A stretch of 64,000 nucleotides of DNA, taken from Chamaea fasciata. Lineage: Eukaryota; Chordata; Aves; Passeriformes; Sylviidae. Under the pieces are notes generated by a model that saw only the letters and a list, made by a program, of their open reading frames with translations, was not told the DNA's origin and ran no database searches. How positions within the stretch are numbered: the first letter of the stretch is position 1; every line of letters starts with the position of its first letter. The DNA lies in contig JARCOQ010000004.1 of assembly GCA_029207755.1 (NCBI GenBank), forward strand, positions 35,697,560-35,761,559, written 5' to 3'. Made by a program: the position numbers and the translations under genes. Of this stretch, positions 24,851 through 38,100 are shown one piece after another.

Positions 24851-27170
24851 GCCTGTTGAGTGTTTTCTTAAATTTTGGGATGGCTCTGATTTCACACTAC
24901 ATTGCACAGATACTAAAGCCAAATGTCATGGGAATGATGTCTGTGATAAAATACAATCGGAAAGGGGAACACTCAGAAGCATCGCCGTTACAAAAGCAAT
25001 TCAGACCCAGAGTCCTGGTACCACTCTCAGGTGGTCCAAAGTGTCACATCTCTAACTTTTGCCCTTTTTTTTGTAAGCCGGCAGCTCTCTTCAGTTTCCC
25101 TTGCTCTCTTCCATGATGTTCTAACTGGCCTGAAGTGAAAGAAGCCGTTTTATTTCTAGTGTCATCAGGGTATCATCAGAGCCAGGCATCTACGCCTACA
25201 AGGTCTTTGTAGAAATACATTCATTAATAGAGGATAATATAAGACTTGAATGCAAGGCTTAATAGCTCTTCCAAAATGCTTTGTATCTTTAATTATAGCC
25301 CTGACTCTTCCAGATATGCATATAAATGTCTAATCCTTTTTTAATCCTATTACATTCCTGTCCTCCAAGAGCCTCTGTGATATGGTTTCACAGTTGTTAT
25401 ATATCTTGTAAGAAAGATTTTTTTTTAATTGATCACTCTTCAATTTCCACCTTTCAGTGTTATTTAGTGCCCTCTCACACTGAAGAATGAGGGAAAATGC
25501 ATGCATCTGTGTGCTCCAGGGCATATATTGCATTGTATGTTTGCATAGTGTCTCTTCTCATACATCTCCTGTCTAAGGTAAACCGTCCCAAGCATTTTCA
25601 TTCAATACTTTAAAGTAATATTGTTTTGTAAGTTGCCACGTATTTCTGAGTATCCTTTTTAGGATCAAACTGAACATGACCATACCTACTTCCCATATCA
25701 GAGTGGTGATGGAATTTAAAAACAGACCCCCAGAGGCAGAGCAGCTGACTCAAAGTAGGGTTAGCCAGTGAATACAGCCAATTCACCTCTGGAAAATTCA
25801 TTTACCTGCTATAGCTCAGGCACCTGCACTGTCCAGATATTCTGTTACACAGGGGCCACGGAGTCAGATAGTCAGGACATCTCCACCAGTGGTGAAATTT
25901 ATGCTGCTAGTAGGTCGGTTGAATCTTCATTAAATAGGCCCTCTGCAATCTAGATTTTATTTTATGATATACCATCTTCATCAAGGATTAAATCCAATTA
26001 TTCTGATTTTTTAAGTGGTAGTACAACAGACCTGGTCAGACAGGGAGATTAGATGTCACTGGAGACACCATAAGGTGTAGCAGGCTAGGAATATTACCCC
26101 ATTCTCTTCTTTATGATTGCCATGAAATTATTGCCTTGTTATTTCCAGTCAATCATCTCTCTCTCTATTCATAATATAATGCAGACAAAACTTTCAAGAC
26201 TGTCCAGGCATTTTGTTTTTATGGCAGATTCTACACCATCAGAGTTTGTAAAGGAAACCACATGTATTAATAATATTGTCTTTAACAAGGAGGTGAGGAT
26301 TATGATGCTTTTTGAGAATAATAATTTTTCACCCTATGTGTAACTAATCAGAACTTCATGTGACAAAATGTCGTATTCTGAAGACAAACACAGTAAAAAG
26401 GTCATGGTCCTCTCTTTATTCCAAATCACTCAAAATTTTAACTTCTTCATTCACACATCTGGTTTAATATCTCCTTCTATAGGGTACAATCTAATGTATG
26501 AAGCTGAGTATCATAATATACAGAACCAAGACTCCTCAACCAAATCGGTTTTTCAAGGACTTCTGAATTATTTTGGAATTGTACTCATACGCCTAGATCA
26601 GTTTCTGGATTTCAGCATAAGTTATGAAATTGACATGAATTTAAAATTTTATTTATCATGTTCTGTCAACTAAAAAAACTGTGCTATTAAATATTAGTTA
26701 ATTTTCAGACATCTTCAAAATATATTATTGCCAGAGTACCACTGTTTTAGCATGCATGCAGCAGATATGCTTCTAATAGATTCAAATGAAAAATATGATG
26801 AAATACAGTAGTGCTCATACCACTTTAAACTTTTAGATTCGTATGTGTGACTGAACTGGAAATTTCCCCCTTTTATGTTGCATTGAATTGTACTTTAAAT
26901 TACAAAATTAAATGCTCAAAGCAGAAACCTTGTCAGTTGCAATGTCACTGACTCAAGTGCTGTAAAGATTAAGTAGCCCTGCTGTTATTTTTGTTGAAAC
27001 CTTCTGGCTGTACTTCACATTTGGTGCTTTTATTTGTACCTCTATTTCTATTTTGCTGAATAAAATGTTGAAGTAACAGCATACACTGATACACAGACTG
27101 TAAATCTAAGCAGTGAATCTAGGCCAAGGCTGAACATACGAAACAACTGGCACATTGTCAGAGACTGGAA
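24851..27170. other. AT-rich noncoding stretch
   Basis: No gene was recognised. The 101-codon frame at 26368-26673 has no domain or splice support. No interspersed repeat was identified. Confidence 0.5.
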
Positions 27171-27180
27171 GGATGGATGG

Positions 27181-27216
<36 letters not shown>

Positions 27217-27226
27217 ATGGATGGAT
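27171..27226 (+). repeat. (GGAT)n tetranucleotide microsatellite
   Basis: Fourteen GGAT units with one GGAC interruption. The repeated Ser-Ile-His-Pro frame on the minus strand is a by-product of the repeat, not a gene. Confidence 0.95.
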
Positions 27227-27247
27227 CAGGACATTTTAGGATGCCTA

Positions 27248-27267
27248 GGGGGGGTGGGGGAGGTGGG
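27248..27267 (+). other. G-quadruplex-forming motif
   Basis: Runs of 7, 5, 2 and 3 G separated by single bases satisfy the usual four-run G-quadruplex pattern on the plus strand. It lies 21 bases from the (GGAT)n array. Confidence 0.6.
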
Positions 27268-30200
27268 ACACTGCTGCTTCCCCAGGCCTCCTGCCCTGCA
27301 CTAGCTGTCAATCATTAGCAGTCTTGCCTAAAACAGCTTGTGATTGACCAAGTGACCACCTGGGAGGAGGGTTTGCAGAGGCCCTGACATTTAAACAGTG
27401 ACCATGAGGGAAACACATGGCTTGACCCTATCAACCTCATGGAGTTTCTGCCTCATCCTCACTGGAACCCAGAATTGTGTGTGTTTCTATGTATTTTCCG
27501 TGTCTCTCCCTCTTTCTTCTCCTTCCAATTCTCTTTTCATGGAACATTTTGGGTAATGTAGCATCGAACTGGTTTAAAAGTTTCTAGGTTTAATGGACTA
27601 GGCTAATGCTTTGAAAAATATTTTACGTTGAGTTGGATGTAGTATTAAATCCTTCACCAAGTTCCTTGATTTTCTGTATTTTGTCGGTAAAGTTTTGTGT
27701 AATTTTGACCTCTAGAGAATGTCTGATTGGTATTTCTCCCATGCACTGACCAAGTAACAGAGCCCTTGGTGACACCCTTAGCATTTAAATGTTCTGGGGT
27801 GTTACACACATTATTTGGCATTCTCCTCAGTTTAGCAAATAAAAGCAGCAATAATTTCCAAGGAACTACATGACCATGTATATCAAAACAAAATTAGTGT
27901 TGTTTTGGTATATGGGCTATAAAATAGTCATAGAGAAAGGTGATGGAGTCTCAGAATAACATCCTATACCAAATAGCCTCACAGGGGTTACGGGATGACT
28001 TTTTCAGTATTTTCAGGTCTTTGATAGGTCTCTGAGTGTTTTTGCCTTCCAGAATCACAATTGTGAGTCATTCATATCTCTGGTTAATGTTATTTTGAAT
28101 ATATACAGAGATAGTACTACTCAGAATGAGAGAATATCTGCAGATATTATGTCAGTACTGTAATACATTTTTCTTAGGTTGGAAAGTGTTCTTTTAGTAA
28201 ATGTTCTAAATAATTATGCTTCATTTTGCAAAATAAAAATAGCATCTAACATTCAGTTGCTATGATTTCTTTCAAGAAAAGAAGCTGTTATATAGAAATA
28301 AGTGAACAAAGAGCTTTGCAGATAAGCTGATTATTCTCTTACTTAATTTTAACATGTACTTCTACCAACCCTGAACTGAATTTTTAAAAACTGTTGGTCT
28401 ACTTATGCCTACATCTCACTGGCAAATTGTCTGAAATTGTACAGCAAAATAATCATGTACATAATAGAATGTGTTTTTTGGGGCTTCTTCTTTTCTGAGG
28501 TTTGGCACTGAAACACTCTTTTCCAGGCATATTTAGCACAGTCAAATAGTGTTGTTTTGGTGGGCTTGGCTGCCACTAAGCTGCAGATTTTGCAAACAAC
28601 TCTGTTGCACAAGTTTCCCATAGCACAGCACAACACATTGTACATGCACTGTAAATTCACATAATAACGTGTCTTGTATGTCCTATGATCCTCTAGTGCC
28701 CAGTTCTTTACAGGATCCTTCTTTGAACTGAGAAACAATTTTATTGATTCTCAGTGGTTTGCTTGGAACTGTAGAGGAAGAATGCCTTACTAATTAAATT
28801 CTCACTTCTCCTATATCTATCACTAAGAACTTTGGATGTAACGTCAGTTCTGGTTTTTGCTTGTTAATGCTAGCATTTTCTTTAATGGAAAACCTAATTT
28901 CTTTATGCTTGGATACCTAAGCCATGAAGGCTTCCAACTGGCAGGCTTCAAAAAAGCTGCAATTTTAATCTCCATAATTATTTTTCTAATTTCAGATGTG
29001 TTTGATATACATGACTAAATTAAAGACAAAGCTTACAACATGTTAACTTCAGTACTTCATCTATGGTGATGAAAGCCTTTCATACTAAATGACTGTTCAC
29101 AAACAGAGAATTGATTCTTATTTTATACCAAAGAGGATGGCTTGGCTACCAAGTAAAATTTAATTCTTTTCTAAGATAGGTGGAACTTTAAAAAATCCTT
29201 GTATAATGCTATTCATTAAGAGTTATTCTTCCTTTTTAAAAAATCAAGCTTTGTTTGTGATTGCACTGATTCTAGTCCCCATAATTTGTTGAGAGAATTT
29301 TCCCCTGGGATATCTGAAATTCAGTACAAGGCATTCAAAATTTAAGTGGCATTTTTAAACCTATTCTTGTTCTCTTGGCACTAACAAATAGTTGTGCTCA
29401 GGTTGATCTAAAACAAAGGGATAGCTTAAAAATATTCTCAAGCATGAGAGATAGCACCGAATGCACTTTAAAAGAAATGAATCACAGAGAAAAACTTATG
29501 CCCGCATTTCTCAACAGAGGAAAGTAACTGTGTTTCAGTTCCTATTCTACAAACTGGCATATCTATGACCTTGACTTCTTTATCTGAAGCTTTAACAAGT
29601 GAATAAATCTAGAGTAGAGGTGGCTTTTTGCTGGCCCAGTAAATTAGACATAACCTCCAAAAATATATTCAGGCACATATTTAGATAGATGCAGAAACAG
29701 ACAGATGGCTGTAACTTACCCTATGATCAAAAAGCACAAAAGAAACAGCCTCAAAAAGATTAATTTTTAAACAATTTCTTCTTCATCCTTATTCCTAGCC
29801 AATTCTTATTACATACCTTCTATATTCTACAGTTTTCAAATATGATTACAATTTATTAATAATTAATTGATTCCTGATTCTTATGCCTCTTCTGGCATTA
29901 GTAATATCATGAAAAATAGAGACATAATCCTAGCCTGGAAACAAAGACAATTTTTAACTGGAAAATATTTTAAATTTTTGAACCATAACTTCTTCAAATT
30001 GAAAGATCTTTATTCACAGCCCAAGACACTCTATGGTAGCATGTGTTATTTTTAACTCAAACCACCCCTATATTTGCATGGCATTCTTCTGGCTCTTACA
30101 ACATGAAAAAGGACCATCACATCAGCATTTAGTGGCTGTGTTTTGCCTTCATTTGTACCTTTCACCATTAAATATTTATTTGACAGCCTACTTGAATTCA

Positions 30201-31292
30201 AATATACCTGCAGTTAGAGAAAATAGTGTTCCACATAATTCAAGACAACCATGATTTCTGGAAGACTTATATCAGCACACTGACATAATTTATGTCCCAA
30301 GTTTAACCCAGAGTCAAAAAACAGCACATATAAGTCACCCACTACTTGCCTGTGTGATAGTCCCCAGTGCAGAAGACATGATCCCAGAAGGAGTTTTCTC
30401 TTTTGGTGTTGCTTTCTGACCCGATAGAGAGTTTGAATCTAAATCCCTTATAAAATACAGTGACTATACAGAATCCTGAGTGTGTTTCATATGTGTCCAG
30501 TTGGTGTTTGACAAGCAGACTGTGTTTCTCTCCCTTTTAAAAATCAGTGAAAGAGCTTATGCAACTCAAATGCCATTGGAGGGGAATATATCATCCTGTC
30601 AGGGGCTGTGTGTGCAACTTCAGAAGGTGTTCTGGCAAATGCCCCTGTTCCACTGTACACTGTTCATTCTGCAAAGTTCCAAACAGACACTCCTGATAGA
30701 GCACTGGTTGCAAAAAGAAAACTCAATCCCATACAGGAATGGATGCGCCACAATGGACATTGCATCGTAAGTTCAGTGTTCTCCTGGTGATACAGGAGAA
30801 CAGGTATGTGTTGTACGTGTTCCTGTCAATGGTTGTAGCAGTGTTTAAATGAGAGGAAAATCAACATTCGATATGATTTGTTAAGAAATAACCACATTGC
30901 AGATACTTTTAGTGATTTTTTTTTCATTTTTCTTTTGTCCTAACCGCAAAACACTTGATCTAGGAGGCACTGATAATCACTAATTCAAAGTGAGTTTGTA
31001 TCTTTGCTTCAATTATGGTGCGCTTTTAATCATTATGTGTACGTTGACAAGTATCGGAAACACAAGCTGGTGTCAAACTTGTATTTTTCAAAGGCTCCAA
31101 GGCTTTGGAGACAGGGTGCCTAATAGGAGCAGGAGGTAGGGTCTGTATTCTGCTTAGAGTACAATGCTCAGCCAGATCAAGGAGCAAAGGAGATAGATAT
31201 TAATAAATTCCATAACAAATCAGAGGAGAAAGATAATTCATGTGCCTATAGACTTTTAGTACAGTCTGTTCCAGTTAAAAAAACAAGCAGCT
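27268..31292. other. AT-rich noncoding stretch
   Basis: I recognised no gene. An inverted pair of GTCAATCA / TGATTGAC words (27307-27314, 27341-27348) resembles PBX/HOX-type sites. The 109-codon minus-strand frame at 28409-28738 and the overlapping plus-strand frames at 30480-30790 lack domains. One of the latter ends in a donor-like GTAAGT (30770) but has a poor acceptor. Confidence 0.45.
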
Positions 31293-31430
31293 GTTTTCTT
31301 TTTTCTTTTTTTTCCTATTTTTTCTTTTTTCATTTTTCTTTTTTTCTTTTTTCTTCTTTTTTCTTTTTTTTTTCTTTTGTCATTTCTTTCTTCTTTTTTT
31401 CTTTTTTTTTTCCCCCTTTTTTTTTTCTTT
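31293..31430 (+). repeat. Long T-rich polypyrimidine tract
   Basis: About 138 bases, almost all T and C, in irregular CTTTTTT-type units with a few A/G interruptions. The minus-strand Lys/Arg-rich frame across it is an artefact of the repeat. Confidence 0.9.
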
Positions 31431-31444
31431 GTCCTATATGTGTA

Positions 31445-32130
31445 TGTGAAAATCATAGTGTAGTTACTATTGGCAGTGTCACTGCCAACACAATGCTGGC
31501 ATCACTCTTTGTGAGCTCATCAGACCCAAAAGCACATTAACATTTCAGTGTGCAGCATTCAGATTAGATCTGCAGAATTATTTACTAATGTGAACTAAGT
31601 GGTATATCACCTTGGAGTTTTGAAACTTCCAAACTTGCAGGTTGTTGGCACACCCTGACCATTTACTTCTCTACCTTTTATTTTGCACTGTGAGCTGTGC
31701 TCATATAAGTGCTGCCGAGGTTCTTTAAAGCTTTGAATAAAACTCCTTATGAAACAAACAAAAATTTCATTACCAGAAGCCACCAAATGCTGTAGGCTGG
31801 ACAAATAGCCAACCTGGAAACCTGAAGAGGTTTTACCAGCCTGAGGAGTGGCGCTTGCAAAGGTGCTGTTCAGTATCTCTGCATGCTACAGCATCTACTT
31901 TCAGAAGCTGTAAATCAACCAGGTGGCTAGTTAAAGTACAGCATCAGTCCTGTGTGGTTTAGAAGGGATTTGTAAATCCAGCACTGTCAGCCCACGCAAG
32001 GTCTGAATTCATTTATTATAATGATCTTTCAAGTTCTGTTGCCTGAGTCAGCTGCCTTGGCCCATCTGAGCTGCTGCTTGGTAGAGCTCTGGCTTAGAGG
32101 CACTTGCTACTGAAAGGCTCAGCAGCAGTT
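31445..32130. promoter_or_regulatory. Candidate regulatory noncoding region
   Basis: After the pyrimidine tract comes mixed-composition, non-repetitive DNA with a perfect 19-base palindrome (31470-31488), a CAGGTGG E-box-like word (about 31920-31926) and a TGAGTCAGCTG word (about 32045-32055) in which AP-1/MAF-like and E-box-like cores overlap. No open frame of note lies here. Function is inferred only from motif density. Confidence 0.2.
31470..31488. promoter_or_regulatory. Perfect 19-base palindrome with TTGGC/GCCAA half-sites
   Basis: Arms TTGGCAGTG and CACTGCCAA flank a single T and are exact reverse complements. TTGGC and GCCAA are the half-sites of NFI proteins, but here they are 9 bases apart instead of the canonical 5, so NFI binding as a dimer is doubtful. 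Confidence 0.35.
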
Positions 32131-35100
32131 GCTCTTATCTCAGTATGCCCTAGCAGTAGTCACCCACTGCAGTTCAATCTGCTGAAAATTGAAGTAAGGA
32201 ACACTGTGATAGGAAAGTCAGAATAAATTTTATACATATTTAAAGCTGAAATTAGAAACCGTCACATAAATATGCAGAAGTGTGAGATATTGACTAAGTA
32301 GATTAATATTGGAAAGCGCCTTATAAAAGAAGTCTTTGACAACTTATGTCGAGATGCTGTAGAAACCCACAGGGGTTAAAATCTTTTGTAAATTATTATT
32401 TAATAAGAAGAGTGTAGTCTTTCTGAGGAAAGATCTCCCTCCTCAGAAGTGCATTCAGTCTCCACAACACTGGCCTTCTACTACACAAGTTTGCTTGGTA
32501 TAAGGTGCTTTTTTTAGCAGTGGGAATCACTGAGTGGCCACTGGCCTCATTACATATATAAACACACATTTCTCTGTCAGTACCAGACTGTGTATGGAAT
32601 CAAACATTTCTCTCCTGGTTATTTAAATGGAGGTGCTTTTCTGATTTCCCTTGCAACAGTGCTGTCTAGTTTAGTTTGAAAACCCCTATATATTGCCAAA
32701 GTATCTTACCACCAACCCTGTAGAAAATGAGGTAATCAAGATTTGTCTTCAGTTAGGTAACAAGGTAAACCCAAAGTAGGTTGGAAAATGGGATTCCTCT
32801 GATGACCATATATTTTGGGAACAGAACACCAGCCTCAGCTGTAGATACAAAACTGCTGTACAAGACTTCAGGACCAATTTGAAAATTAACACCAGTTAGA
32901 ACCAAGGAAAGTCAATGCCATTTAAACTTATAGAATGTATATCTCTCTGGTCTGTCATCATGTAAAACCAAACTGCAGCAGACTGAAATAGAATAAAGAT
33001 CAAAATCCCACTTGCTGTACACACAGCACTAGTCTCCTTAAAGGTGGTCGGACTTATGGAGTAAGATGAGCAGAACGTAACATAAATATTTTGCTTTGAG
33101 TTACTTTCAAATACTATGTCATTAAAGTGAAAATTTCACATCTCACTTGCTAATACTGTAGCCAAGAAATAGGAAGTATATTTGCCTTCATCAGACTCAG
33201 TTTTCTCAATTGCTGATTCCAATTATTCCCCTAGAAAAATATTTATTTAGGCCCTGGAGATGAAGACATGTCTTATCCAGTCCAGATGCATGAATTTCAA
33301 GATGCTCTTAATACCCAAATCAAGCTACATGTACTTGTCCTCACAAAGACTGCTATTTATGATGGAATGCATACTGAATTTAAGGAACCTAGAGATTTGC
33401 ATGAGGAAGTGAAATGTTAGTAGCACCTGTTTTACTTCTTGAAAGATGGGTTATATGCACAGCAGATGTCATCTCGGTGAAACCTTGTTCAAAGGAGTGT
33501 TCTTGGACTGGCCACCATTTGATTGCCTCTAGATATCACCTTAGTGAATAGGCAAAAGGACTGTGAAGAAATTCAAGCATGTATACACCATAAACACTAA
33601 TGCAAGCAAACCTTCCCTGTGCAACACACACAAAAAAATAAGCTGTTTTAGCATACCATTTTTATAGGCAAACATCTATTGGATTTGGATTTGGAACACA
33701 TTAGGTAAGACACTGATATGCCCAAATTCTCCCACTTTCTTCTATTCATTTCTTTAAAATGTCACCAAAAAATGGTCTGTGTGTCAGAAAAATGGTTTTA
33801 TCCTTATCCTCCAGAGATGAAAGAATTAAATCTTCCTTTAAGCACCAATGAAATTGGAATGTGTAGGAAGAAGGGTCCATTTACTAATAGTGTATTTTCC
33901 ATGTCAAAAGCTGTTAAAAAAAATAAGTATACATTCAGCTGCACAACCCTGCAGATTTTCGTTACTCTGTGGTACAATGAAATATTGAGAAAAATTGCTT
34001 CTGTCAAAATACTGTAAGGATGCTCGTTCTACTAGTATTTTAGTGAAAAACAAAAGTCTCCTCCTAGAAAGGAGAACAATTCTGCTTAATTTTCTTAACA
34101 AGCTAAGGGAATCATGCATACTAACGTTTATTTCTTCTGGGCAACTTTCTAGATGCAAAAGGATTTTGCCACTGAGCAGTCATAGAGGGGTGGAGAGAAG
34201 TCCAAGTACCATGTTTCATACCACTTGCTATAATTTTTTCACTGTAAAGCAGCTATTATATGGCATAGAGATATGCAGAGCTCTCTAGGTTACTTCCTGA
34301 CATTCCTGCCATTTTTGAAATTGTTTTGATGAAAACATCTTTTTCCTACTACCAATTCATGCAATTTTAAGTATTTGAGATGGAGCTCCAAGGATTCGTG
34401 TTACCAGTTTCATCTACAGATTGGGTAACATATTAGAAGCTTCCTCACAATATTTTAATATTGACCTGGAAAACATATTCTTATGCAAGATTTTTCCTGC
34501 TGTCACACTTTTGTCTCCTTTGGAATCTTTATGTAAAAATTTGAGGGTTTTAAAGTCCTTTGCTGATTCTATGAATACTAGTGGTCCCTGGAACCAGTAG
34601 TATTCAGCAAACTTATCTCAGTAAGTGGCAGTTTCAAACACTGAATTTGTGATATAATTCTGGGATGAAGGCAACATCTACTGCCCAAGTTAATTTAAAA
34701 ATTTGACTGATAACACTTGCTAACAGTAGATTGTCTGGAACTTCATTATGTAATGTCTGTCTTTCTTCTTCCTGTTACTGTCAACTGTAATATGCTGAAT
34801 CATAAGATTAACGGGTATTTTTAAGTCTGCTTTGAGACTTTGTAGTTTTCCCCATATTAATGCTAACCTTTCTTTCTTTAATTATCTGTAAATTATTAAT
34901 CTTGGTAAGGATGCACTTTCCAATCATGAACTGTTTACCTTCCACACAGACTGTGCTTCCTCCTTGTCTGTGCTGGGTGGTTGATACATCCTACTCCAGC
35001 AGCTCTTTTCTTCTCTATATATTGTACACAAATCTTCTTCTCCTTGCCAGCCATATCCTCACCTTCACAGCTCAATTCCCTCTCACTTTTTCTGTGTAAC

Positions 35101-38100
35101 AAGCAATTTCCTCTCACATTTCCTCCCACGGAAGATGTTTTTGGTCCCATTCCCAAAAAAAATCTCTGGCATTAAATAATGCCCATTCCTGTCTCTCCAA
35201 TGGGCAGGCTTCTATATGTGTTTCATCTGGCCAGCAGTATGAGGGCAGGTCTGGCTCAGTTAATCATATTCATTGATTGGTTGCCATTCCTGCCTTCGCA
35301 GGACAGTGAGGCCAGGGCTGGTTGTGCTTATGCCTTCTGACAACAGTCTCTCCTGCTCATGTTTTCAAATCAATTGCAAGAAGTCTGTTGTAGCATAATA
35401 TGAAACCTGGGCTTCTGTGTTTTTATTGAAAGTGAAAAGGCTATTAAGCTGGGGAGGGAAGTGCTGAGTAAGCTATACTTACACTGTTAAAAGACATTTC
35501 TCAGGTTATTAAATGGTAAATGCATTATCCAATTACCTTTATAGCCTTAACAAAGTTACAGGTCACTTGGAAATAAGTTCAATTATTCTGTAAAATCCAG
35601 GAAAGACGTCTGAAGTGGAGGATTCTTCATAGGGAGAACTCACTGTCTTTGAAAGAGTATAGCATTAAAAAAATTGGGGTTTGCTCTGCATTGTAATGTT
35701 TTAAGCAGTTCTGTTTTGGCCTATATTTGAATGGCCAAAAGAAATAAAAATTTCTTAAAAAGAAATAAATGAAATGTTTTTCTGATTTCTAATTGCTACT
35801 CTTGTTGAAATGACTATCTCACTGAAAACATTTTACTCCTTCTCTATTGATTTAAGTCTGTTAATTTACTTAAAATTTAGTGAAGGTAACTAGGTAAATC
35901 ACCAATAAAAAAGCAAGGATCTTACAAAATGCACTTTTAACTTGACTGAGATTCTTACAGCTTCAAGCTATTTTGCTCTTCAACTTCAGAATGCCAACAA
36001 CTAAAGATCTGAGTGTATGAACAAATTATCACTAAGTACATTTCCCTGTGAACTTCAAATTCAGCAATCACTAAATCACAACCCAACCATGTATGTGTTC
36101 AGGATAAAATAAAGGCTAATTTGAGTTTTTCCTTCCCCAGCAAAGAAAGGGAATTCTTCACTCTCCCATTTACTGTTGGGTAAGAATGGAGATCCAGTTG
36201 GATCCCACCATGGATCCAGCTTATACACAGCAGCTCTTTATATTATACAATACAATGCTCCTGAACTGAAGTGTTTCTGAGCTATAACAGCATTTGAATG
36301 GTATGAAGAATTTGTAAGGAAACATAGTGTTTAAAAAAAATCTTCACTGGGGTTCGAGGCAGCTTCTATTATGCTAAAGGACAGGGTATTATATGAGAAG
36401 AGTTTTTGTACTTCCAACATATGGCCAGTGGACTCTACCCTCCAAGTAGTTAGGCACCTAATTAATTAATATTTCTTGGAATGATTCTTAGTCCCCAAAT
36501 ATCTTCAGAAGATGTGTTTGATCCCAGTTAGCAAGAGACCTCAGGTTAATACTCATTTATCAAATCTTATAATGTTTAAGTCAAAGTTGGAAACAACTCA
36601 TTTTCTCAGATAAAGAAAAAGCAAAAGTCAAGGGGCCAGCTTTGATCCCAGGCCAACTCGGGTGACTTGCAGCCCTGTAAAACCACTGCAGCTGCAGGGT
36701 GCGTCAGAGTATGAGCCTTTATTTCAGTCAAACTTCATTTTAATTGAGAGAAATAATGTGTCAGAAGTCATTCTGAAGTGTTCTGATAGTGATGACTTCT
36801 TGTTTCACTACCTGTTCATTCACAAATGACATGCCTTACCTTTATAAGTTATCTTTTCTTCCCCCAGTTTTGAAGAGATCCTTCCCATTTGAAAGAGATT
36901 CCCTTTCCTTGAACATGAAAAATATTCTGAGAACCCTTGTTCTCACTATTTGAGTGGGTCAGGTTTCAGCCCATACATTTTTTCTAATAAAGCATGTGAG
37001 ACTTTGCCAGGTCTAATGGTTAGTAACTGGACTAAACAGAAGTTGAGAAGGTTTGCATGTGCCAGCTGATATATTAAGGACTGGTCAGGGTTTAAAAAAC
37101 TAGAAAATAGCTCTGGTACCATTGTAAAAAATTATTAACTTTTTTCCATCATTTTTTGGCCTGAGAATTGCACTGAAGACCATTTATATCTGGATTTCAC
37201 ACTACTTTTCAAATTCTTCCTGAAGACCCAGATTTCCAATCTTCAAAATATTCACATGACTTCAGTGAAGCTGGTTTCACAAATGCTGCAAAATCAGTCC
37301 CTTCATGCCTACCATGTCCTATTATTTCTATGTAGTTTTGGGTTTTTTTCATTTTGCTCATAAACAGAGTTCCATAAAACAAATTATTTAACATTCTAAA
37401 TATTAGCATCACTGTTGAGCACTGCCTTCACTTTCAAAACAGGTTTTCTTGGATGATCAGGTGTCTATGTCAACATATTTAGGAGGATCTAAGATAACAC
37501 TCTTCCTAAACAACTGACTGAGAGACAGTGATTTGCTTATACCTGTCAAAGCCTACTGACTATAAACATTATTTCATATAAGACTAATTAAAATGAGACA
37601 ATTCTGTGAAGCTATTTTCCAGCTCTACTCTCTGATTGCACACAGGTCTAATGTTCTGGCAGCTGTACAGAGCTCTCTGAAAAAAATGTTGCCCTTACTT
37701 CCGTCTAATACTTCCTTGGACTGGATGAACTCTGCCAAAGCATGCTGGTCTTTATCTCCAACTAAAAAGCACTTGTGTCTCTTCAGCTGTACTTCATCTC
37801 TAAAATTCTGTATGTCATGCTTTATTCAGAGAGACTTCACCTTTATTCCCTTGTGTATTTAATCTCCCTATCTTGTAAAGTTTGTCAAATTCTATAAGTT
37901 GTTGGTGAGGAGAGGGAAGTAAGAAAGAGGAAACCTCCTTCAAAATCAGTGAACAAGTTATTTAAAGCCCCTTCTATCATTTCTAGCTTATTTCTTCACC
38001 TGAGGTACCACACACTCTTCAAGTGAATATTGATTTCTGCCTCCTCCAAATTCCTCAGTATGAGATTACTTCCCACCACTTGCCCTCCCCCCTTGCATCC

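Noticed and set aside
27048..27311. Minus-strand frame with Ser-Ile-His-Pro repeats
   Set aside because: Product of the (GGAT)n microsatellite.
30601..30775. Possible exon ending in a GTAAGT donor
   Set aside because: The upstream CAG lacks a pyrimidine tract and the peptide is not recognised.
31256..31456. Lys/Arg-rich minus-strand frame resembling a nucleolar protein tail
   Set aside because: It is the translation of the T-rich tract on the opposite strand.
36340..36365. GGTTCGAGGC word resembling a tRNA T-arm
   Set aside because: No matching A-box or cloverleaf lies upstream at the right distance.
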